The notes under the pieces are model-generated. The model did no database searches, was not told the origin of the DNA, and saw only the letters and a list, made by a program, of their open reading frames with translations. The position numbers and the translations under genes were made by a program. Positions 54,770 through 64,000 of a stretch of DNA of 64,000 bases are shown in pieces; within the stretch, counting starts at the first letter, position 1, and the number at the start of each line of letters is the position of its first letter. Origin of the DNA: Vitellaria paradoxa (taxonomy: Eukaryota; Streptophyta; Magnoliopsida; Ericales; Sapotaceae); contig CM034241.1 of NCBI GenBank assembly GCA_019916065.1, positions 19,917,541-19,981,540 on the forward strand, written 5' to 3'.

Positions 54770-55985
54770 GTAGCTCCAAACAAGAAGATAGTTGATGTTT
54801 GGCGCCTAACTAGAGAAGGAAAGAAGCTTGGCTCTAGACAAGGGGATAATTGGCACTTGGTGCCTAGCTAGGGATGGATAAGAGCTTGGCTCCAAACAAG
54901 AGGATAGTTAGCGCCTGGAACCTAACTAGGGATGGAGAGGAGCTTGGCTCCAAATAAATGGATAATTGGTGCTTGGCACCTAAATAGGGATGGGAAGGAG
55001 CTTAGCTCCAAATAAAGGGATAGTTGGCTCCTAGCTCCTAACTAGGGAATGAAAGGAGCTTGGTTTCAAATAAGAAGATAGTTGGCGCTTGGCAATTACA
55101 AAAAGGAAGAAGTTAAGTTCTAGAAAATGAGATAGTTGATACTTGGCGCCTAACTAGGAAAGGAAAAAGGATAAGCTCTAGATAAGGAGATAGTTAGCGC
55201 TTGACACCTACCTAGGAAAGGAAAGAAGCTAAACTCCAGATAAGGAGATACTTGGCGCTTAGCGCCTAACCGGGGAAGGAAATGAGCTTGGCTCTAGATA
55301 AAGAGATAGTTGGCGCTTAGTGCCTAACTAGGGGAAGAAAGGAGCTTGGCTCCAGACAACGGGATAGTTGGCACTTGGTGCCTAATTGAAGAAGGAAATG
55401 AGATTTTCTCCAGACAAAGAGATAGTTAGCGCTTGGTGCCTAACTATGGAAAAAAGAAGCTTGGCTTTGGACAAGAAAATAGTTAGCCCTTGGCACCTAA
55501 CTTAGGAAGAAAATGAGCTAAGCTCCTCAGATAAGTAGATAGTTAGCGCTTGGTGCCTAACTAGGGAAAGAAAGGAACTAGGCTCTAGATAAGTAGATAG
55601 TTGGTGCTTGGTGCCTAACTATAGAAGGAAATGAGCTTGGCTTTAGACAAGAAGATAGTTGGCACTTGGTGCCTAACTTGGGAAGGAATGAGCTAAGCTT
55701 CAGATAAGGGGATAGTTAGCGCTTGGCGCTTAACTAGGGAAGGAAAGGAACTGGGCTCTAGATAAGAAGATAGTTGGTGCTTGGCGCCTAACTAGGGAAG
55801 AAAAGGAGCTTGGCTCCAAACAAGGAGATACTTAGTGCTTAGCGCCTAACTTGGGAAAGAAATGAGCTTAGCCCCAAGCAAGGAGATAATTGTCGCTTGG
55901 CACCTAACTATAGAAAGAAAGGAGCTTAGCTCTAGACAAGGAGAGAAAAGTTAGCGCTTGGTGCTTAACTGGAGAAAGGGGTTTC
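54770..55985. repeat. Minisatellite, ~58-bp monomer, about 20 copies, two hairpins per monomer
   Basis: The consensus unit is roughly 'gatagttggcgcttggcgcc' then 'taactagggaaggaaa' then 'ggagcttggctccagacaag'. Starts at 54786, 54844, 54903 and 54961 show the 58-59 bp period. Each unit has two inverted repeats with 5-bp stems and a 3-nt loop: GGCGC-TT(G/A)-GCGCC and GGAGC-TTG-GCTCC. Perfect examples are at 54852-54864, 54939-54951, 54968-54980, 55254-55266, 55341-55353 and 55370-55382. The two halves of the monomer resemble each other, so it may derive from a ~29-bp unit. No coding potential. Confidence 0.85.
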
Positions 55986-56439
55986 ACTCTAATAAGGAGC
56001 TCAACTTCTAAGGATGTGCTTAGCATAGGTAAGGGAGTATTTATCATGTAAGAAAGGAGCTTGGCTTAAATGAAGAACTTAGCTCCTGGTGATGATGATC
56101 ATGTCTATAGGAAGGGGCCTAGGAGCCTAATGTGATGTGAGTGATGCAATTAACATGATCAGGTGTGTCATAGGCATACTGAATGTGATGACATTATAGA
56201 TGACAATTCAAAGATGCATGTCAAATATATCTAAGGGAAATCATGACTTAGAAACCAATGGCTTAACTAATCCTAAGTTATTCTTAGTTTCTAGAGCTTT
56301 GGTCATTCAAGTGAATGCTTCAGATTGATAAGCATTTGATTTCTAAGTTTGTGTCAACCCTAGTGGGTGTGTGTTTGCATGTTTGAATGTGCTCTATCAT
56401 GTCAAGGCATGTGTTGGTATAAAACATGATGCATAGTAT

Positions 56440-56710
56440 GTTAGCACATGTGCTAACATGGTAAATGACGTCCTAACATGGTGTGAGATGATGAATGAAG
56501 ATGACAACATGGAATAACATGACCATGGCATGGTATAACATGGCTTAACATGGCAATATGGCATGTTATTATGGCGTAGGATGACAATGGCAGAGTATAA
56601 TATGGCTAGAATGACATAGCATGGAAAAATGATGTTTAGCATGACCTAGCATGGTAAGTAATGATAAATATGGTATTATGACAAGGTATGGCATGTTGGT
56701 ATGATATGGA
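56440..56710. repeat. Irregular 'aacatgg' repeats
   Basis: 'aacatgg', 'gcatggt' and 'aatatgg' follow each other at short irregular distances over ~270 bp; a degenerate simple repeat. Confidence 0.6.
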
Positions 56711-58270
56711 CATGATATATGAATGATGTTTGAATTTTGCAAAATTGTCTCGGGTATATCCAGTCAATATCATACATCGAGCATAACCCAATCTTACCTT
56801 ATGATCCAAATACCTTTCATTGACAAAGAATTATACGTACAAAATTAAAACAATCTTACTTTAATTATGTAAACAAATTGAATTGAAAAGTAAACTAAAA
56901 TTTCTAAGGAAAGAAAATTATACTGAATTTGAAACTCCGAAGAGAAAAACCTTGAAACTCCTCCCAAAACCTTGAGAACACCTTGGAGTGGCTGGCTTTA
57001 GAGAGGAAGCTCGGTTGGGGATGAAGAAAATGAGAAGAGGAGGTGCGTATTTATAGGCATTTGAGGTGCCAACAAGCTTGAAAAGCTTTGAAAGGCAAAC
57101 TTCTTTGCAAAACGTCACTTTGGAAACAAGTTTGAATTGATAAAAGATGCAAAAATCCTTGTAAAAATCTACAAAAAGGTTTGTAAAACACCTAAAGGCA
57201 AACATGTTTGTAAAAATAAGTTGGGCAAACTAGTTTGCACATCAAGGTATGCAAAAAAAGTTTGCCAAACACCTATTTGGCAGGGTGTTTGGTGGCAAGA
57301 AGAGATATGGGGTAGGTTTGGGCTCAGACCATATTTTACGAAGTTTAGGTTTCACTCACAAAGGTTCGAGCAATTCTAAGGTCCTTGGTGTAGTTTTCGA
57401 GAGCTTTCAGAACCTCACTAGCACTTTTTGAAGATAATTAAATCAATTAGGTCAAATTTTAGTTCAATTTGGATTCTTCAGGACCAAGTTATATCTATTT
57501 GAAGATTGCTGTTTTGAAACAGGCCAAAATGGAGAAGTGGTCAGCCAATCCTTTGACTTAACCCATGAAGGCACCACTAGGATGATTTCCCCTACTATTT
57601 TTGGGTACAAGGAATTCAAAAATGCCATCAGTGGGACTCTGGGACACTTTTGTGAATTTATAAAAAATTAGCGAATTTTACAAATGAATTAGTGGAAGGA
57701 CCTTCTAAGTTCTTAGCTATACCCTTACCTTAGGGAATGAACTATCAATATTTGTGCGCAATTTGAGGGCATTCGGATTTCGTTTGGATGCTCAAATTGT
57801 GTTTAGGGCGCCAGTAGCTTTCTTCTTATTGATAGGAGCCATTTTTGTGTCGGTAGAGCCCGAATGACCTCTGAAGTGGCATTTTGGCTGCTCCAAGATT
57901 TGTTCTATGTTCTCTAGAATTTCTTGGGATGTTGTGTGTCTTCTTGAAGGTTTTTGCCTTGATTTGGGCATTCCAGTCGATGTCGGTTTTCGGGCGCATT
58001 GGTAGAGACCGTTCTGAACTTCTGGATCGAATCAACCCTTGATTCTAGATTTTGGCACTTCTATTGATGTAGAGATCCTTTGTTTGATGTCTGAGACATG
58101 CTTATGCATTTTGGTAGCCTTTTACCCTAATCTAGTCTTTGGTTTGGCTTCTCCTTAGCTTCAAGGGTAGAACTATCGTTTTGCTGATTGTTTGCTTTCT
58201 GTCGAATTCTGGCACTTTGACATGTCATACGATTAAGGAAACTTAATCAATAGAACACCATTTAACTAAA
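56711..58270. other. Non-coding stretch of the repeat domain
   Basis: No domain-bearing frame. A short run 57060-57300 repeats 'aaggcaaac(t/a)t(g/c)tttg(c/t)aaa'-like phrases several times. Otherwise nothing is recognised. Confidence 0.4.
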
Positions 58271-58457
58271 AGCAGTAAATATTGTAATTGTTAAATGAAG
58301 GGGCAAAATTAGGATGTTGACACTTGGGTGTTGAATGCCCATGGACTCCAAACTCTAACTTAAAGCAGTAAATATTGTAATTGTTAAATGAAGGGGCAAA
58401 ATTGGGGTGTTAACACTTGGGTGCTGAATGCCCATGGACTCTAAACTCCAACTTAAA
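58271..58457 (+). repeat. 93-bp tandem duplication
   Basis: 58271-58363 and 58364-58457 are near-identical ('agcagtaaatattgtaattg' to 'aactc(t/c)aacttaaa'). Each contains 'aaatgaaggggcaaaatt' followed by 'tgtt(g/a)acacttgggtg', like a polypurine tract plus LTR start. Confidence 0.85.
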
Positions 58458-59013
58458 GGATTTGGGCCCTCTCATCTCATAATATCCCATTAGCCTTTAA
58501 ATTAATCATGGGCTATTTCACTAAAAGTTCTAGGCTACACTCTAGTTGTCTATGTTATAATTCATTTTATTAAAGTGCCTTTCAATAAAATGAATTTGGT
58601 TTTAGATAAATAATATTCACTTAATTAACCTTCCATTACATGTTCAGCTAGGCTAATATTAAATCTCAAGACTCTTAAATTACATATTTAATTCTAAGTT
58701 ACTATTTATCCAAACTTTGATCATTCTCAAAATTTCTATATTTGTAAATAATTTACAAATAAGTATTATTATTTAATAAATAATTTATTGAAAAAACTGC
58801 AGCCACGGATTTAATGATCAAGAATAATAAATAGCTTAGGTGAGCACAAAAAATACGGATTCTATCATGTAAATATATGTTCCCATGATTTATGAAATTA
58901 AATCTCTAAACCATCAGGATTTTAATCGTTTATATAGGCCTTACTCCTGATATCTCAAATAGTTTTAATTCATAAATGTAAGTCTATTACAAATTCAAGA
59001 ATAGGATTTATAA

Positions 59014-59171
59014 GGGAGTGTTTGGTCAGAAAAAAGTTGGCCAAAAAGTATAGAAAAAATACAAAATTTTGATGTAAAAGTGATAAGTGACAAAATTTGA
59101 TTAGAATGAAGTACCAAAAATTGGTAACAGTTAGTAAGTTTTGGTTAATTTTGACTAACCAAACATCCCCC
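59014..59171. mobile_element. MITE-like element (~158 bp)
   Basis: The left end GGGAGTGTTTGGTCAG and the right end, read inverted, GGGGGATGTTTGGTTAG form imperfect terminal inverted repeats, and the interior is AT-rich and non-coding. The target duplication is unclear, so hAT- and Tourist-type origins both remain possible. Confidence 0.5.
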
Positions 59172-60711
59172 TAGGCCTATTAAAATTTTAATAAATTATG
59201 ATCAGTGATATTTATTAAACCAAATCATTATTTATAATAGTTCATTCAATATGTATAACATATATACACATTAACTTTTCTACTCAAGGTTCTTATTTCA
59301 GTGACCAAGATAAATAACTCAATTAAAAAATAGAAAAGTTATAATTTTTATATAATGAAGTATCCATTTCATTAAAAACTGTAAATTTACTTTTATTTAT
59401 AAAAACTTGTGATTTAAGTCTTTTTTTGCTAACATCTTATACTGAATACTTAAATCACATACTTTATAAATAAAGGAGAATAATGTATGCTTAAATAAAT
59501 GAATAAATATTTTATTATTACCTATAAAAATAAGTGTTATTACAAATTATACTTTCAAGGGTATAAACGTAATACAAGTTTAACAGTAACAATCTCTTAT
59601 ATATTCTCTTATGCTGAAGGCATAAATAGTGACAAATTTAGGATTTGATTTTTATTTGTGGCTAAAAATTTATGGACAAAAGAGCAGTATATTAGGAATT
59701 TTAAAATTCTTACTAAAATTATACTAAACTTTTAAAAAATTTTGAAACTTGGAGAGTTTGTCTTCCGCTCCTGTGGTTGGACACAAAAGCGCAGGGGATC
59801 CAGAGGTATCTTAAAAGCAGTTGGGAAGCTTCAGGACAAGCCATGAATTAAAAAGGAAGAAAACTGTGGTCAATATATGCATGCACATGGACATCCGACG
59901 TGTGTAACACTTATTATATTCAGATTTTTAAGTCAAAGGAAGTGGGGAGTGTGGGTAATATGGAGTCGATTGTCGTGTAATGTTTCACACAATAATGTCG
60001 TCTCAATTAACTTTTGTCATTGCTTCCAGGTTACACAACTTCATGGCTAAGTTTAAATAGATGATTGCGCTTTTGATTAACGATTCGTTTGATTACTTTC
60101 TATCACGGAAAGACTGTCTTCGCATCCTCACCTTTACACTAAAATAACAATTAATTAATAGGCTTTTAAATTTTGGAGTTAGATAACAAAGTCGGGTAAA
60201 ATATATAGTTTGATAGGATTGTAAATTAATTATATTGTGTAATATGTAAAGAAGGATAAAACATGTAATTTAGTAAAAAATAATTTTAATTATTTAAATT
60301 TTAATAAAAACTAATTCAGTAGATAAGTAATCTACAATATACCACACCTCATCACACCCCTCTAAATATTACAGACTCCCACTTTTAAAATAAATAATTC
60401 AAATCATACTCTATATTCGGAATCATTTTATTTTTTGTCAAATACAAGATGAGATAGACCTTGCTTTTTGGCAGTTCAATTTCTCATCTCACATCCTATA
60501 ATCAAACATGACATAAAAAGGATACAATCGCAAAGAAAATAGTCCAATTTAATAGCTGCAATAAATTGATATATGTTAGGGGAAGGAGGCATCCACTAAT
60601 TTCGTGCGTGTTTTTTTTTTTTTTTTTTTAATTTTCTTTAAACTTTCTGAAAAAGTTAATTTCTTTCTCCCTTTCCTTCAATAGTCTCTCTTATATTTGT
60701 AAATTGTTTAT

Positions 60712-60852
60712 TTGATGTGTTTGGAGTTGTATAAAATTGTAAAAGTTAATATCTCGTATTTTTTTTACGATGAGTGGAGAATTTAATGTTATTGTCTTAT
60801 AATTAATGTTCGTAGGAATTTGTAAAATTTTATTTTAACTCTAAACGGCCCA
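60712..60852. mobile_element. MITE-like element (~140 bp), weak
   Basis: The left end 'gtgtttggagttgtataaaatt' and the right end, inverted, 'gggccgtttagagttaaaataaaatttt' are similar over ~20 bp. No target duplication was settled. Confidence 0.35.
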
Positions 60853-61583
60853 TTATGTAGATTGAAGTTAAAGAAAAACAGTGAACCGATTTTTCATTTA
60901 TATATTAGTATAAGGAATTTAAATTAATGTAACTTCATCAAATTTAAATCATTCCTCACAACATTAGGTTGACGCGACTGGTTTACTTTACGATATCAAT
61001 AGAATTGGTAGGGAAAACAAATAGCATAGACTCAGAGTAAGAAATCTAATTTTAGTATATTACCAATGCAAAAATTTTTTACCCAACTAACATGGATAGT
61101 AGTGCAATATTCTGTATTTTAATAAAATATAAAAATAACAATAATGAACATGTATCATAATATAAAATCCAATTATATATAAATAAAATTTACACTAATA
61201 GTGCATTAAAATTAAACTAACTTGATAGGTGGTATTATCAAATTAATTGAGAAGACAATCTGGCAAGCATAACTAACACCAAAAACAACGATAATAATTG
61301 AGTGACGCTTTTTGACAAATATAGTCTTCATAGTGGTGTGAATTAATAAACATATTTCTAATCAAGTGTCTTGATGGATGAAGTGTTGATTGAATTAGAG
61401 ATAAGGAGGAATCGGATCAGTGGTAAAATGTGAAAGTCCCTTTCTGTCACGCCATTATTAGCAGGTGATAGAAGATGGAGCTAACTAGCAAGCCTTGAAA
61501 AGGACCACCACAACCAAGGGTATGCACATGAAGATTAACACACTTTGCCATGTGAAAACCATCAGGTAGAACGATTATACTTA

Positions 61584-61739
61584 GTCTCCGTTTAGAGTGA
61601 CATAAAATTTTGAAAAATGATAAAAAATGCTTAAAATTTTAAAAATTATTTTTTTATCTCACTGTTTAAATTATAAACCTACAACTTATCTCATTTTATT
61701 TCATTTTATTTTACTTTTTGTTACTCCAAACGTACCTTT
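61584..61739. mobile_element. MITE-like element (~155 bp)
   Basis: The ends 'tctccgtttagagtgaca' and, inverted, 'ggtacgtttggagtaaca' form imperfect terminal inverted repeats. TTAGT occurs on both sides (61581-61585 and 61738-61742), which may include a 3-bp TTA target duplication of the Tourist type. Interior non-coding. Confidence 0.5.
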
Positions 61740-63388
61740 AGTATTCTTGTAATTTATTCATAATTTTATTTTGATTTTTATACTTCAGACTTCGTTACTT
61801 TATTTTTTGTATTTTTAATTATTTTATTCTATTCTATTATGTCAACTGTTTTAATACAAATTGATAAAATAAGTAAAATAAAATAATTTAAAAGTACAAG
61901 AAATAAATACATGTAGTTATATAAGAATGTTAAGTATAATTTACACAAAATAATATTTTATGAGCACACTTCTTTAAAATTTTCGCAAAAATAATGCAAG
62001 AATAGTATTAGTGTAATGAAAAATATTTATTTTTATCTAATAAATGGATCAGCTCAACTTTGTAAAAATTTCTGTTTTTGACAGCGTAGCATCATTCCTC
62101 CCAAATTATAGTTACAGGGGTAAGAAACCAAGTCTTCCAAATAATTAAATCTCTTTCGGTACTCTTCCGTCCACTATTGTTAATTAATAGGATTGTTTGT
62201 GGTGTAAAAAGTTAATATAAGTGCGTACACGTGATAGATTTGTAATTCGTACAATGTGTAAAATATTAATAATTTAGAAATTTATAGAAATTTATTATAT
62301 TTTATGAAACTTCGAATAAAAATATAGTACAAATTTGTTGAAACGGCCCACACCTTGTTGAAAAGCATGTTTCTGCATGAATTTCAATTCAATTATGTTT
62401 CACTTTGGCCCGTAGTTCAATTCAATTTTGCGTTTCCATTACGTCTGTGATAAATTTTTTTTTTTTTCCTTGGGGAGCACCAGAATTTGAAAAAAAAAAA
62501 TAGAAAGAAAAGAAATTAATGTTTTTTTTTTATTTTTGCAAAAGAAGTCAAATTACAAATTTGCCGAATCTGCATGTGGCTGTGCATGCATGTGAGCTTG
62601 TTTGTATCAAAATGGATACCACTTTCTATCAAAATGGATACCACTTCCGAGGCATAACTTTTAGCAAAAAAAATAAAAATAAAAATAAAAATAAATAAAT
62701 AAATAAAAATTATCGAACTTTAAATTTTGGAATGTCTGACAGATTATAAATTTTTATCACTTTTTTACTCAGTTATAATAACTTTTTAACTCAAAAGTTA
62801 TTAAAAATTATTAAAAATTATCAAAAAATTATTAAAATTGTTAAAATTTTTCAAAAGTTATCAAATATTTAACAAACACTTAAAAGTTAATAAAAATTAC
62901 TATTTGTTTTGTTAAACGTACCAAAAATTACAACTACTAACTTTTGATAAGAAAATACGTACCCAAAGTTGCTATACCCATTAATGTTGTGCTGATTATT
63001 GAGTCATTTTTTTGTTATTTTCTGTTTTTATTTTTTAAAAAAAATAAATAAAATTAATTAATTAATATCGTACCCCAACCTTTAAAAAGAAAAAAGAAAA
63101 AAAAAAAAGAAAGAAAGAAATGAGATAGAAAAGAATTTGTCTACCTTTTAACAAGATACCTGTTCATCCATATTTTCGAAGTATTTCCGGGACTGTGAAA
63201 TTTAAAGAAAAAAAAATAAAATAAAAGATAGAAGGTTATGATGCAAACAATAATAAAGTAAATATTCAGTAATGGGCCTAATGGCCCCGCCTTGAGTTAC
63301 TTTGCTTCCATCCATAAGAATCACGCACGTGGCCGAATTTCTCCGTTAGATATAATATCATCTCTCCCAAAACCGACAATTTCGCTCC

Positions 63389-63480
63389 ATTCAAGTGTTG
63401 GATCAAAACTATGATTAATCAATGAAGAAAAATTATTCAAGTGTTGGATCAAAACTATGATTAATCAATGAAGAAAAATT
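63389..63480. repeat. 46-bp tandem duplication
   Basis: 'attcaagtgttggatcaaaa' to 'gaagaaaaatt' occurs twice back to back without a difference that I can see (63389-63434 and 63435-63480). A shorter direct repeat 'atcaaaatggataccact' lies near 62607-62645. Confidence 0.85.
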
Positions 63481-64000
63481 AGAAAAGCCACGCACTCCTC
63501 AAAGTTTAACGAACCCAATTTCCACCGACATAGTATTAAAAATAAAAAAAAAATTAAATGAAATTAAAATGAAGTAGAAAACTTTACACCACCATAGAAA
63601 ATTTCAGGAAAGTGACACTCCAACCTCCACTAAACACCACTTAATTAATTGAACTTTCTATTACAAAACAACTATTGCTCAATATAACTTATATTGGTGC
63701 AATATTTTAGTTTTGCTATCTTCCTCTCTCTTCCTTTTATTCATCAGCAAAATGTACAATTCAACCATGCATTTCACTTAAAAAAAAATTTAAAATACTA
63801 AACCCGCCTGAGTTTACGTATAAAACAAGAAACATTTCCCAAAAAAAAAAATAAATAAACAAATAAAATATACCAAAATATCTATATTAACGAACTAAAG
63901 TTTTAAATATATAAACTTTTATTTTACTCAAATTGCACTTGGTGTGAAAATCATCAGTTGCACCTGCTGTATCACCCAGTTTTTAGCTCGCTAAAATAGA

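Larger units (their letters stand above)
52930..58457. other. Non-coding repeat domain, possibly a large retrotransposon derivative
   Basis: About 5.5 kb without coding potential. It begins near 'ttggtgtcgctaccg', includes 'aggagtcaccacccgacac' (53078-53096), a phrase I associate with non-coding LTR-type elements in plants, dispersed ~34-bp modules, a large minisatellite and a final 93-bp tandem duplication with a purine-rich stretch before TGTTAACAC. No LTR pair was found, so the element assignment is a guess. Confidence 0.3.
58458..64000. other. AT-rich non-coding DNA with MITE-like elements
   Basis: No gene, RNA gene or large element is recognisable. Apart from the small elements listed separately it holds homopolymer runs (60611-60629, 62457-62468) and simple repeats such as the AAATAA-rich stretch 62668-62706. 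Confidence 0.45.

Noticed and set aside
54770..55985. Tandem tRNA or small RNA genes because of the regular hairpins
   Set aside because: Stems are only 5 bp, no A/B boxes or cloverleaf are visible, and monomers vary freely.
57130..57440. Small lysine-rich plus-strand ORFs of 80 and 60 aa
   Set aside because: Low-complexity coding look comes from repeated 'aaggcaaac..tttgtaaa' phrases; no homolog or start context recognised.

Overview
This window is plant nuclear DNA, most likely pericentromeric or otherwise heterochromatic sequence of a eudicot. It is AT-rich and made almost entirely of nested transposable elements and satellites, with no host gene I can support. The plant assignment rests on an Athila-type Ty3 element with a tRNA-Asp primer site, Sirevirus-like Ty1/copia elements primed by initiator tRNA-Met, plant L1-type LINEs ending in a plant 'RT zinc-binding' domain, and an endogenous pararetrovirus (Caulimoviridae) fragment. 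The species cannot be named from this sequence. A 100-N gap at 31629-31728 shows that this is a draft scaffold.

Layout. 1-4584 (+) is the 3' part of an Athila/Tat-type LTR element. Its 3' LTR (2523-4584) carries a small LINE with a perfect 13-bp target duplication and what looks like a twin-priming inversion. The LTR element itself sits inside a LINE whose 3' half continues at 4585-6445. Next come a satellite of about 90/180 bp (6446-7309), a pararetrovirus coat-protein-like fragment (7310-8048), and the 3' part of an Athila-type element on the minus strand. That part carries an extra ORF ('aORF', plant-transposon-protein-like). In this copy the aORF is split by a LINE with an intact 1211-aa ORF2 (9335-13343). 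The block 5899-14441, without the LINE, is repeated in tandem at 14448-19023. The second copy runs into a nearly complete minus-strand Athila element: aORF, integrase, RT-RNase H, gag-protease, PBS and 5' LTR, ending near 27465. Satellite returns at 27610-29364, followed by a decayed LINE that runs into the gap.

After the gap, 31729-41124 holds two nested Sirevirus-like elements. Both have a gag reading frame but no protease, integrase or RT. The inner one (34077-38933) has two 756-bp LTRs that differ at about five positions, a 5-bp target duplication and an intact 709-codon gag. From 41998 to about 50700 lies a heavily decayed Ty3/gypsy element. Its gag is split by two solo LTRs, each with a perfect 5-bp target duplication; one of them lies inside the zinc knuckle.

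The last 13 kb has no recognisable coding sequence. It contains a non-coding repeat domain (about 52930-58457) whose core is a 58-bp minisatellite (54770-55985). Each monomer carries two 5-bp-stem, TTG-loop inverted repeats. After that comes AT-rich DNA with a few MITE-like elements and short tandem duplications.

The most notable points are the paired gag-only elements that share non-coding modules, the twin-hairpin minisatellite, the satellite-pararetrovirus composite, an aORF with its own TATA box next to LTR-like TTCGAA repeats, and a tandem duplication whose two halves disagree in divergence pattern (possible assembly problem).
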